Source of the DNA: Larix kaempferi
Taxonomy: Eukaryota; Streptophyta; Pinopsida; Pinales; Pinaceae
DNA: 64,000 nucleotides
Direction: 5' to 3'
NCBI GenBank assembly: GCA_027924585.1
Contig: BSBM01000753.1
Location: 24,680,001-24,744,000, forward strand
Part shown: positions 46,604 to 57,317 of the stretch, piece after piece
How positions within the stretch are numbered: position 1 is the first letter of the stretch
Layout: the number at the start of each line of letters is the position of its first letter
Translations under genes and position numbers: made by a program
Notes under the pieces: model-generated
Told to the model about the DNA's origin: nothing
What the model saw: the letters and a program-made list of their open reading frames with translations, nothing else
Databases searched by the model: none

Positions 46604-49438
46604 TATGATGTACCCTGGGGATATCAGAGTGTCTAAGGTACATATAATTATCTCTCTGAGGATAATTACTTGATTTTTAGTGCAGCGGATAAAACATAAA
46701 CATTTAATTTCTATTTTTCCAAAATTAATTGCGACACAAAATCCAATAATTAACAATAATTTAATTGAAATTCATTAACACATCCAACATTTGATCTAAT
46801 GAATGGAAAGGCATTAACATCATATAACACCATCAAACCTTCAATCCAATCCATATCATAGATGATAACCACTTCTAAAAGCTAATTATTCTTAATCACA
46901 GTTAACTGATGATTAAGGTGTTAATTACGACACTTATTGTGTAAATGACAACACTTATCACAAATTCAATTGTTTAAAAAATAACCATCAATTATCAATC
47001 CAAATGGCTTAATAACATATAATTATATGTAAATAAGGCCTAATTACAATAATTAATCATAATAATTATGAAAGAGAATCCACAAGACTAGTTAACTTGT
47101 TTTCCAATATAGTCTTGCACAAAATCAACTTGTAATCATGCCATTAAACCCAAAAGAAATACTACAGGAATTAAAAACATATTTAAGCATGCACCTACAT
47201 CCAATTAAAGGTTTATTTGCAGATCATTCTAATTGCACATAAGGTGATCTTTTCCATCAATTCCAATGAAACTAGTTAACATTCACCTCAAGGAATTGAG
47301 TCTAAATAACTGAACCAAAATGAAATGAATCCATAAGTAAAGGACAACACCTAATAATTAGCCACTTAAATCACAATAAAATGTTAAAAACAGAGCACAT
47401 GGATGTATCATTCTTTTTTACGAGAAAAGAGATTTCAATCCACAACTAGTTATCAATTTTCACTGCAATGTACCTAGTTTTCAATTTAACTTTAAAATGC
47501 CAAATAAAGAGAAGTATATGAATAGTGTATCTCATGGAAAACATATCAAGCATCAACTACATTCATATGTATGTAGCTTTCCTCCCATATACATTCCATT
47601 AAATAGTTCACAAAACTACTTAATTCTACTCATCCAAATTGACTAGTCATTCTAGGAATTGCTAGAATAAATAAATCCACTACTCATATAATCATTCAAA
47701 TTCCATTCCAAATATAAATAACATGTTTTATCAGTCATAACAGAGGTATATATCATTCTAACATTTTGTCAAACACTTTATATGCAAATTCACAAATCTA
47801 CTCAAAACAATTCCATTGAAGGAGCTAGAAATTGTAAATTGATCTAGAATTTCAGTAGACATTTTCCAAACACTATCAAGAAGATTTCCCCTCAAATTAT
47901 CACAAAAATTTCAAGTGTATTTATCTTACATAATCATAAAAACAATACTTGTGCATTTTTACAAACACTTCATGTGCCAAGTCTCCAACTATGCAAAACA
48001 ATCCAATTGAAGAACTAGTTTTCGAATAAAAGGTAGAAGCATCAAAGAGAAGTGTCTTAAACAATTTCAAGGCTACTATACCATCAAAATACAAATTATA
48101 TAATGAACAGGGGTATAAATATAATTTCTGTAATAGATGTTCCAAAGAATTGTTTCCTCAAAAAATTGTGCACAAAATCCCAAAAACCAATTTCCAATTC
48201 CTTCACAAAATTTACTTGCATAAATAGATTGAATTCCATGAGAAATTTATTCCACAAATAGCTCATACATTTCATTTGCATCCATAAATAAATCATATTA
48301 GAGCCAAATAATTTAAATAAACATGAGATAAAGCACTTACGTTTCCAAATACGCAACCGGAATCGACAATGCCACGTTCCACCCAATCATAGAAACAATG
48401 TAAGCCCAAACTCACTTTGCAATGGTCACCCCCGAAACAGAATCATGATACCACAAGCAAGAGCACACTCAACCACAACCCAATGGAAAGCATGGTCTCT
48501 ACTTACACTCTAGGTTAATTCCAGTGGCTCCATGACAACATTCCAACCACAACCCAATGGAAAGTAGCATTTCCAATCCAGGGAGATTCTAGTGGCTCCA
48601 CGACAAACTCAAATCGAAGGAAGTGGACCTCACCCATGCTACAAAACCAGGATCTCCAAAGGCAATACACAGATCTTTCCAACCTCAAATCCAATAGAAG
48701 TGGACGTCACCCCTGCTCCCAATCCAGGATCTCTAGAGGAAATTCTAGGACATACACTAGTGACTCTAGAGTAACTCAGCTTTGGCACAGACTCCCCAAG
48801 GGTGCAATGACCAGCAAGGATCTCATGCCAAGAGCAACAAAATCGAACCACAAGTGCCAAACACAAGCATAAGATCAAAAGCATGAACCAACACACAAGT
48901 GTGACTAGCCAACACAAGGAAATTGAATTCCTTCATGATCAATTCGAATTGGGAGAGAGAGGGGCACAAGCAGCAGATTTACATTCCTGGAATAGTAAAC
49001 TAGAGTTACACATCATGTGAATACACCAAGAGACACACTAATCCAACTCATGAGGGTGCACTAGGTGAGAGAGGGACTCCAATCCTCAAATAAAAAAATT
49101 AATCTCATGGTAAATAAAATAAGGGAGTGACATAACACATCAGGTTGCATAACCAAGAGGGTCCATAAAGTACATAAGAAGGTTGTACAACATCAACATA
49201 AGCTCAACACACATACGTAAACACTTTTCCACAACCCCTTGCTTGTAACATTGTGGTTCCTCATACTCTATTTCGTGGCATCAGTCATCCGGTTGTTTTT
49301 ATTTTATTAATTATTTTATAATTTCAACATAATAAAAATAATAACAATGTGCAAACCATAGTCCAGGAACCTTGTGCCACTATGTCCAACATACCAACAA
49401 TAATAATATGTCTAGGGGCTAAACCAGATGGTATTACA
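46604..49438 (-). repeat. Family A right LTR, longest copy
   Basis: 2,835 bp, ending TATTACA at 49438. It is the fullest of the three A LTRs. A block of about 760 bp (48120-48900) is missing from the middle LTR and contains two pairs of tandem modules: CAACCCAATGGAAAG...GTGGCTCCA(T/C)GACAA (about 48473 and 48545) and GAAGTGGAC(C/G)TCACCC...CCAGGATCTC (about 48617 and 48692). Short open frames here are not conserved. Confidence 0.82.
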
Positions 49439-49443
49439 ACAAC

Positions 49444-49893
49444 CCCATTTGTCTGTGGAGTGTAAGGAATGGTATGTTGCAGCACTATGCCACTTGTGGA
49501 GAATAGCTTATGTACATATTTATTGGCATACTCTCCACCATTATGTGTGCAGAGGATCTTGATACCATTTCCATATTGTTTCTTTGCAAGAGCTTTAAAT
49601 CTTGAAGACGAGCAAATACATCATCTTTGTATTTTAAGAAGTAGACACATGTGTATCTAGAGAAATCATCAATGAAGACTAGTACATATCTTTCTTTATT
49701 CATAGAGAGGTGAGGAAAATGCCATGTAATATCACTCTACACTAATTTAAGAAGAGATATAGCTCTTTTAGCCTTTTGTTTCTCAAATATCTCTTTAGGG
49801 TGCTTACCAAGTGCACATCCTAGATAGACTCCATCTAAGAAGGAGATAGGTGGCAATCCCACTACCATGTCTTCCTTGCTTAATTGTTGCAAT
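49444..49893 (-). pseudogene. Copia integrase core, broken
   Basis: Minus strand. After KEDMVVGLPPISFLDG (the end of the pre-integrase region) come KERYVLVFIDDFSRYTCVYF and LKYKDDVFARLQDLKL with the first catalytic Asp block. The frame then shifts, and GGEYANKYVHKLF and YTPQTNGVV carry the second Asp-equivalent region and the block just before the catalytic Glu. The family A LTR cuts it directly after that. Stops are present near 49740. Confidence 0.8.
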
Positions 49894-49909
49894 TATCACT
49901 ACTACAAAA

Positions 49910-50420
49910 TGAGAGATAAGTGACCAAAAAAAATGACAAAAAATGACATATAAACTACCACATTTGAGTTGGAAACCAGTGGTAGCAAATATCGAATACC
50001 TTATCAAGCGACAAAAAATGTGGTCGTATTTAGTTTGGTCATTTATAGCTTGAATTGTCTTGTAGTCATATATTTGGTAGTTTATAGTTTGTCTTGTAGT
50101 GATATATTTGGTCGTATATTTGGGTATTAATTTTCACAATTAATGACCAAATATATGACTACAATACAACCAATAAATGACCAAGCTAAATATGACCATT
50201 TCTTTGGTTGTGTGATAAGATACTAGAAATTTGCTACCAAAGTTTATATTTAGTTGTTTATATACAAATTTTCCTCGTTTTTTTATCACTTAATTCTCAT
50301 TTTCATAGTAGTCATTTATCTATTTTTAGTAGAAATATATGATCATTTTCAGTGAAGAATGAACATCTTATATTTATTTGTTTGAAGTAGAAATATATGA
50401 TCATAAAAATATTTTATAAC
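49910..50420. repeat. CACTA left subterminal repeats
   Basis: Repeated short motifs (TGGTCATTTA, TATATTTGGTCG, AATGACCAAA) occur in direct and inverted copies, with near-palindromic folding around 50080-50190. Subterminal repeats are the transposase-binding sites of CACTA elements. About 50420-51470 beyond them shows no feature I can name. Confidence 0.55.
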
Positions 50421-51479
50421 TAGAGGTTAAAAAACAGCACTGCACAATATACCTTAAAACATTCTCTCCAAACATACAATACTATTGAATGTTAATCACC
50501 TATCACTTTTTAAAAATCAATAAACAAATGAACACAAAATCTATTATTAAACCCTAATCATGTAGGGTTTTCTATACTAAATCATTGGCCAAATAGTATT
50601 TTTTGAGTAGAGAGGTGAAAACGAAAAGTGATGGAGTATTCCAATAGTCCCTCTTGGAACATGAATCCAAGTGTCATATCTCTATGTATTTATATGTGGT
50701 TTATGATAATCAAATGCATTCAGTGTGGAGTTATACCAGGCATATGACACATAGAAAATTCACGCTAGTAAATTCAACGAGACTGCCTTAAAATGTATTC
50801 ATATGCACAATCATATTTGAAAATCTAGACGTTGGAAACATCATTTTGGACAAAAGTGCCTAGAATTTCGAGTTGCGCATTAACATTAGATGGCAATGGG
50901 TATGAGACTCACATCCGAATGGAGATCTCAGATATTACATCTTACAACAGTCACACCCCAGTGAGAAATGCAAGCATTCGAAACTGTCATAGTGCAACTA
51001 ACCAATCATATAGCTTCTTGCTAATGCAACTATCACAACATTTTATGTCTTTAATTATGATGTTGAGTAGCTCTATCCTATATGTTCTCCCATAACAGCT
51101 CCACTCTGTCATGATTCATGATCACCTATTAGTGATGAGCAGTAATATATAGACATCATTTTTTCTAGCAAAAAAATAGAGATCTGCATATTTGCTAATC
51201 TAACAAAACTTATGGAAGTAGTATGCACTACTATTATGATAGAAAATAGGCCAAATCATAATGTCATAATAACATAAGATGAAAAAAAAAAGATAAGTAC
51301 ACAAGATATGCATAGGCTGGAAGCCTTGTAATCATCCAATAATGACCATTGTAGTAAGTTTACATTGTTACTCTGGCTCTCCCTCATGCTCACTAAGCTA
51401 AAGGAGTACAAATACAAGAATGCACATCAATTAACAAGTCAAAGGTGCCTACTTGGGTCTACAACATGGCCTATGATAG

Positions 51480-51790
51480 CCCACATGTAATAAAATAAAA
51501 TATAATTAAATAGAAATGTGCCACTAATATGTCCATGCTTCCATACTCGGCACTTGAAGGGGCTTCATACCTGAAAAGTGTGTATAGTGGTATATTGAAT
51601 CTGCACTCAATAGTGTCTTTACGCATTCCATTGGGAATCAACTTAATGAGACCTGCATTAAATTTATTCCCCATGGAGTCAATGACTAAATCTTCTTGAC
51701 GCATCTAGAAAAGATCATCTCCAATTATGGGCTAAAGAGCCCAATGATATTCACAAAGCAGCCCATCCATGCCTAGAGAATTACCATTTG
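51480..51790 (-). pseudogene. LINE reverse transcriptase fragment inside CACTA
   Basis: Minus strand. LGMDGLLCEYHWAL (about 51790-51745) matches the P-G-x-D-G-x-x-x-E-F-Y entry of L1-type RT. After two TAG stops, an open stretch (51704-51471) gives MGNKFNAGLIKLIPNGMRKD, then a segment at the place of the L-I-P-K...R-P-I-S-L block. No catalytic motif is included. About 51790-53030 holds nothing else I recognise. Confidence 0.5.
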
Positions 51791-53039
51791 GCATACCATT
51801 TACCAGAATTTAACTCTAAAACTTGTTTCTTCATAGACAAAAAGTGAAGCAGAACATTTTCTTCTAATATAGTTGGCATATCTTTAAAATATATACATTA
51901 AGAAATAATGTTTAAGAAGATCATACAGTTTACTATCAGTCTGCGAATTCTGGAAAGCAGAGTGGTTTTATGAGCTTATTATGTAAAAGCTTGTTTAATA
52001 TTTTACAAAAACTTTGTTGATTGGGGCATTTGCTCCGTTTTTATTTTTTCTTAAATTGATCAAAACTAGCTCTTTGGCAAGAGGCGACTTGTAGAAATTA
52101 ATTTTTCTTGAAGCTAAAATAAGGTTGGGGTATGTCTTTAACTCTATTTCCAAGGTTAGGGTATGCTTTTGGACTCTTCAGCCTTGAGTGTGACAGTTTG
52201 ACAGTCTCAAAATGAAATATCTTGGAAATTCAAATGTATCCATGTCCTCATGAGCTCAAAACTGATAACGAATATCGTGATGTGGCTTGAAAAGATGTGT
52301 CACAATAATTTGTTATCCAACAACTAGCCAAATGATTTTGGTGACACTGGAAGCTACCATATACAATAGGGATATTGATGTGAGCACTTGCAATGGCCAC
52401 AATAATATAATAACATAATAAGAAGGAGTCTCTCTTCACTCAGAGGTATCAAGAAAGTCTCTTCTTATCTCATGAAAATAATAAAAAGAAACAGTATCAC
52501 TTATCTTATAATTTTGTAATTCCCACTTATTTGTTGAATCTTAATGAATAGGTGCATCGTGCTCTCTTTTCTTCTCCATTCCAGTCTGCATTCTAATTTA
52601 TCTAGTAGCATGATGTCCTTGATAAATTGTTGTATCATATTCAGCTTCTTTTCAATTTATGGAGAGATCCCAAACAAGTATAATTCAATCCATGAAAGTA
52701 ATGAATACCTAGGTGACGTGTAATTGTTCATGCAAGATGGAGAACACACATACGCATGCACAAACTTGAAATTATTATTATGATGACTACTACTAGCGTC
52801 CACAGTCAGATGTCATATGTTTCTTCAAGCAATCATTCCTGGTTTACAAGTCATATAAAGTCCATGTATGTATTTATTTTACTAATAGGTTCATTTTGGA
52901 TGAGAAATTTTGTGCAATCAAAGTAATAATTGCCGCCAAAAGCTATTGAAGGGCCTACAGGTATAGTTGGGGTGTATTTTTAAATTTTTTTTACATAATA
53001 ATATTAACAAGTGATACCAAGTGATACCAGAAAAAATTG

Positions 53040-53800
53040 CCATGAAATGGCAGAAAATGGCATCTCTAACAACAAATACTATCAACTTCCGTTCTCAAGG
53101 AACAATATCAAGTGCTCCAACTTTTGAAACCAGTTTGGAAGGCAAAGTGACAAAAGAGGTTCTTGAGGCACTTTCCTTCTTGGCTAAAGAAAACTGAGGT
53201 GGAGCTCTGAATCGTCCTCTATGGAAAACCCTTGTTGAAACACCTTGCAAATTGGAACCATTAATTATGTGTTTAGATGTTGGTATTCCACCATTTCAAC
53301 AAAAGCAAAGTGAAGTTCTCTCTGCACTATGCCAAGACTAGCCTGTAATTTTTGGGGATATGGTTACAAACACACCAAAATGTGTTACTGTATTGGGTGA
53401 TCATATTATACTTTCTTCTAGTTTGGAAGTTAAAGTGAGAGGAACGTCTCTTCTCATTTGTGCTACCAAGGAGCATAGACAGAAAACACTGGAAGATCTT
53501 AATGAATCAGGAATCTTTGTTGATCTTATTGACTCTCTTATTGATATGTTAAATCAAGGTATAGACATCAATGGTTCTGGATTCAGTAAAGTTGAGGAAA
53601 TTAGAGAGTGCAGTAGTCAAGAAATCCGCATGGAATTGAATGGACAATTTGAGGGAGGGAAGCCATTCTCAGAGCTTGATCCTGCTTCTAACTTGGGAGG
53701 AATAATTTCATTGTGATCGCTATCCATAGTTGCTTCTCATGATAGTAAATGCAAAATTGCCATCATGGAAGCAGGTGCGATTGAAGTCTTAATTGGAAGC
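53040..53800 (+). pseudogene. Captured CELLULOSE SYNTHASE INTERACTIVE-like armadillo fragment
   Basis: A single plus-strand frame about 250 codons long, broken by three stops. FETSLEGKVTKEVLEALSFL, ETPCKLEPLIMCLDVGIPPF, TNTPKCVTVLGDHIILSSSL, TSLLICATKEHRQKTLEDLN, SGIFVDLIDSLIDMLNQGID and, after the last stop, SLSIVASHDSKCKIAIMEAG read like the armadillo repeats of CSI1/POM2-family proteins, which link cellulose synthase complexes to cortical microtubules. Full proteins exceed 2,000 residues, so this is a small piece without start, end or C2 domain. It lies between CACTA ends. Stops: TGA 53195-53197, TAG 53339-53341, TGA 53714-53716, each one C-to-T (or G-to-A) step from Arg, Gln and Trp codons. 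Confidence 0.72.
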
Positions 53801-53825
53801 ATGTGCAATTGAAGTATTAAATTGA
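53770..53825 (+). repeat. 28-bp tandem duplication at end of captured fragment
   Basis: GCAGGTGCGATTGAAGTCTT... and GCATGTGCAATTGAAGTATT... adjoin as two imperfect 28-bp units. The captured armadillo coding text ends in the first and is repeated in decayed form in the second, next to the hairpin. Confidence 0.55.
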
Positions 53826-53829
53826 ATAA

Positions 53830-53907
53830 TGTATATCCAATATAGAATTCCCCGTCCTCCATATATAATATTGCATTGGGAACGGGGAATTCTATATTGG
53901 ATATACA
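53830..53907. repeat. Perfect 26-bp inverted repeat, hairpin
   Basis: The arm 53830-53855 (starting TGTATATCCAATATAGAATT) is the exact reverse complement of 53882-53907, with a 26-base loop. ATTGA/TCAAT can extend the stem with bulges. In a region where everything else has diverged, a perfect stem points to recent formation or constraint. Confidence 0.85.
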
Positions 53908-54777
53908 TGTCAATTTTTTTTGTTTTAGCCCTGTCAGGGTTATAAGGTATCCATGTGCTTTTTCTTGTCTAGCAAACCAGAAGCCAGACCGAGGTGAAAC
54001 CCCCACTTATAGTCTGGATTCTCCTCCAAAATGTATCTTTCTGATACCATACTCAAATGGAGCTGGCTTAAGAGAGTTCGCTCACCCTCCTTAATTTGAC
54101 TATGAATGCGATGACAAACCAGACCATGCTTAATTGCCGAAAATCAAGTGTGCATTTTTTTAGGTAAATTTCTACATGAGATACCAGTTAGCGAAAGACT
54201 GAGGTAAGGAGTGACACTTACCAAGACCTGTGAAGATGGATGAAATGAAAGAATATGACCGAGATAGCTTGGAAACCCATCATGATCCATCAACGATTGC
54301 TTTAACAAACAAATCGAATCAACCCTAGCATTGTTGACTCGAACCTGCTTAGCCTAGACAATGAAACACGAACCTCATAAGAAACCAGAATCTTATGGGG
54401 AGTCCGGGTAAGATTAATCATTGGACAAAACCCTAGATTACACACTATTGAAACTAAATCTAAATTAGGGAAACAAAAAATAAATAAAATACCAAGATGA
54501 AGAAAGACTTACAATCATGCAGTGCTGAAGTGTCCTGAAATAAATCTAAATCAATCCAAAGCCCATGGCCTATGCCATTGCAAACCCTCCCTCTGGCCTT
54601 GGCCTCTCATGTCATTCCCTAGCCCTTTCCACCAAAGCCTCATAATTTTCATGCTTTCATTGTATTTGTTTTGTTTTTATTTTTCAGTTTTGTATTTCTT
54701 AATACTACATATAATATAATATTTAATTAATATATGTTTTATGTATTAACTTTATATATGTTTTTTAATATTAAATT

Positions 54778-54820
54778 TATTATATATATATAGATAGATA
54801 GATAGATATAGATATATAAT
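54778..54820. repeat. TATA/GATA microsatellite
   Basis: (TA)n followed by GATA units within an AT-rich stretch of the CACTA interior. The surrounding 53910-54950 holds short open frames only and nothing recognised. Confidence 0.6.
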
Positions 54821-54954
54821 TTCATAAATGTTTTATATATTATCACATATTATACTGTATAACACATTAAGATATATTAATTAATCTTATACAAAAATAA
54901 CTATAATATAATTAATAAATAATAATTATATGATCCATTTTCGGTAAGTTATTT

Positions 54955-55278
54955 GACCGAATTGAGCAATGAAAAATTGTAATTTTGAAAATTTACTAAA
55001 TTTTAACACTGTAGATGAATTCAAAGACCCCTTTAGGGGTCTCTAGCTTTTACAAAATTTTAACACTACACATGAATAAAGTGTTGAAGTTTAGTAAATC
55101 GTAACAATTCATTGTCAAAATTGCAATTTTCCATGGCTGAGCGACACAATTAGCGCACTTGGGTCTCTAAATACATCTATAATGTTACAATTTACTAAAT
55201 TTTAACACTACATATGGATTTAGATACCCCATAGAAAGGAATCTATAAATCCATATGTAGCGTTAAAATTTAGTAAAT
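54955..55278. repeat. Foldback repeat cluster near CACTA right end
   Basis: Two nested inverted-repeat pairs. 54955-55010 pairs imperfectly with 55081-55145. 55190-55222 pairs with 55246-55278 over 33 bp with one mismatch and a 23-base loop. TTTACTAAATTTTAACAC recurs several times. This is probably a MITE-like insert or amplified subterminal repeats. Confidence 0.7.
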
Positions 55279-55498
55279 AACCAATTCATATTATTAATTA
55301 TGTTATTGTTATTTGGTCATTTTTAGTTTAATTATGTGTTATCTTGTTGTATATTTTATCCCATGACTAAATTGGTCATTTATCTTAGTGGTTTTTAGTT
55401 GGCTCACTTAAATTCTCATCGTTTATCCGTTGAAAACATTGTAGAGACAACAAATTTTGGTCTCCTAGTTACTTATCTTTCATTTTGTACTAGTGTAT

Positions 55499-56142
55499 GG
55501 GTAGTTAAGATGCCCAAATATCTCATGCCATAACTTACTAACATCATTAAAATACCTTAATAAAACTAAAGCATGAGATTTAGGAAAAAACTTTGAAAAG
55601 ACATACAAGTTGTTTTTGTAATCAACTTTTCCAAGTGCAATCTTAGAACCATCAACTGAATTTGAAATGATAAATTAGTTTTTGGTGAAGATAAATTGCT
55701 TATCATGGCCCAAGTGGGTGATTTGGTAGATGGAAAGAATATTTTTGGATAAAGAAGGTACAAAGAAAACATCTTGAAACTACCCATCTTCTTGTAAAAT
55801 ACCACCTTTTCCACATACCTTAATCGGAGTATTATCTCCCATGAGTACTTCTTGGACAAAGGATGGTTGCAAGGAGGTGAATATGTCCTTGGATGAAGCC
55901 ATATGATTTGAAGCTCCGGAATCTAGGATCCAAGAGGCTGATTTTGAAGTTGAAGTTGTTATAAGCGCATGTCTCATTTCAGGAGGAAGCCTTGGCTTGC
56001 GCAATTTGTCTTCATTTTCTTCAAAGAATCTCTTGTACCTGTAATTTTCTTCTTCATGAGGTCCCTTTTTGTAGTAGGGACACAAAGGAATCTCTTCCTC
56101 ACTCTTCCCTTCTTTCGAGGTAGCCTTTTCATAAGAGAACAT
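55499..56142 (-). pseudogene. Copia protease and pre-integrase region, broken
   Basis: 56142-55780 is open for 120 codons. A decayed CCHC (CPYYKKGPHEEENYRYKR, two Cys now Tyr) precedes the protease SASWILDSGASNHMASSKDI, whose DSG active site is intact. A frame change near 55790 follows, then PSLSKNILSIYQITHLGHDK and, at the CACTA border, LWHEIFGHLNYP, the conserved pre-integrase motif. The next codons are at 49893, across the CACTA. Confidence 0.82.
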
Positions 56143-57064
56143 TGATTTTTGTTATGTCATGCCTTTGTATGAAGACTTATGCTAAGTAGCTTTCTTCTTG
56201 TTCTCATTTGTTGCAAGTGCATGAGTATTTGAGGACCTTTGTAGGCCCATATGAGAAGGCTTATACTACTCTTGAATAAAAGAGGCAATAAATACATCTA
56301 GAGAAGCCATGGTGAAAGATGCTCTAGGTGCTAATCTAGTATGCAAGAGGATAGATGCTCTTATTGATGTAACACATCTTGATATGCAAGAGGATAGATC
56401 TAAAATTTGTAAAGAATTATTGTACAAATTCGAACTCACTTGGACTTAGATTCATTAACTCTACGTCCAAAACATGACCCCTCATCTCAATTTATGTACT
56501 TAAGAGGTTTGATAGGGTGGTACATATTTCTTTGGGGGTGTTCTTGTCTTGAATATGGTAAAGTATATCAAGAGACATACAATAACACAAAATCCCATGA
56601 GATTCATCCATTTGGTTAAGATACTTGGATTTTTCAACAAGAGACATCAGTTCCAACTCATTTCCCATGGTTATTCGGTACAGTCCCTTCATTCTTAAGA
56701 GCATCTACACTCTGGGATTTCATTCAAAATAATTGAAAGGGGTTAGAATCTGATTAGAAGGTATATCCATGGCTGGAAAAATCCTCTTTGATGGCTGCAA
56801 AACCTTTTTTAATGGCTGCAAAAAAAACTTGCTTCCTTGGTGTACTAAAGCAGCCTTTTTCCATCTGAAAAAGTGGTAGTTTTCAAAAGCCTTATTTAGT
56901 GGTTGAAAATGGCCTTATTTGGTGGATACAAAATCCTTTTTTGGTAGTTGAAAAATCTTATTTGGTGGATGCAAAAGCCTCCTTGGTGGCTTCAAAATCC
57001 CTTCTCAAACTACAAAAGCATGAAAAAATAATACTAGCAGACTAGCTAGTTTAGCACCCACTAT
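56143..57064 (-). pseudogene. Copia gag (UBN2 type), broken
   Basis: The best stretch is 56704-56492, open for 70 codons: MGNELELMSLVEKSKYLNQM, then CMSLDILYHIQDKNTPKEI, the helical L-x-x-L-x-x...A-x-x-x-W/C-x-x-L pattern of the UBN2 gag domain. The N-terminal part (57000-56760) has Trp/Lys/Leu text with local repeats (GGCTGCAAAA and GGTGG(A/T)TGCAAAA units). The zinc knuckle is in the next feature. Confidence 0.68.
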
Positions 57065-57076
57065 GCTTTGATACCA
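57065..57076 (-). other. Copia primer-binding site
   Basis: The plus strand reads GCTTTGATACCA, so the minus strand reads TGGTATCAAAGC, the initiator-Met site with one change. Confidence 0.82.
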
Positions 57077-57317
57077 TATAAGATTTGAGCATACAAAGAT
57101 CTAGATGCATAATCTAGCAAGATATGAATATCAAATCAAGCATGAATAGTTGTGAAATAATATAAAATGAATCATTACACAAACCTTAAAGTGAAGAGAG
57201 ACAATGATTAATTATCATAGTGATTGAATGAATGAAAGAGGTTACAATATATAGAGAAACAATTCGAAGTAGGTCAAGGAGCAATTGGAATAGTCCATGA
57301 CATTCAAATAGGGTTCA
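57077..57317 (-). repeat. Copia 5' LTR, probable
   Basis: About 241 bp, minus strand from TGAACCCTATTTG to the primer site, with a TATA-type CTCTATATATTG near 57255. The partner LTR is not in the window, and the outer end coincides with the start of G2, so it may be truncated. Confidence 0.5.

Larger units (their letters stand above)
13867..49438 (-). mobile_element. Family A chromovirus, tandem LTR-int-LTR-int-LTR
   Basis: Two minus-strand Ty3/gypsy internal regions (A1: 14603-19657; A2: 29657-46603 less element T) share one middle LTR and are bounded by outer LTRs. Joints seen: truncated left LTR 13867-14602; middle LTR 19658-20306 plus 28289-29656 (split by LARD); right LTR 46604-49438. 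Each internal region has a primer-binding site, gag, protease, RT, RNase H, integrase and a chromodomain in the usual order. The shared LTR fits unequal recombination between two copies or template switching, not two independent insertions. The chromodomain and YVHDP...W-N-M-I-Q tail place it near Tekay/Del. Confidence 0.82.
49897..55495. mobile_element. Non-autonomous CACTA transposon with captured gene fragment
   Basis: 5,599 bp. The left end is CACTACTACAAAATGAGAGA and the right end read inward is CACTAGTACAAAATGAAAGA. The terminal inverted repeat of about 27 bp has three mismatches. The 3-bp target duplication TAT is at 49894-49896 and 55496-55498, the hallmark length for CACTA. Subterminal sequence is packed with TGGTCATTTA-type motifs in both orientations. 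I find no Tnp2-like transposase. The interior holds a LINE RT scrap, an armadillo gene fragment, a hairpin and foldback repeats. The copia reading frame resumes at 55499, so the boundaries are firm. Confidence 0.9.
49439..57317 (-). mobile_element. Ty1/copia element, interrupted by CACTA, 3' half missing
   Basis: A minus-strand copia element. From the right: probable LTR 57077-57317, primer site 57065-57076, gag, protease, pre-integrase region, then the CACTA insertion, then the integrase core up to 49439. There the family A LTR abuts the codons for YTPQTNGVV. RT, RNase H and the 3' LTR are not in the window. The order protease-integrase before RT is the copia signature. Confidence 0.83.
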
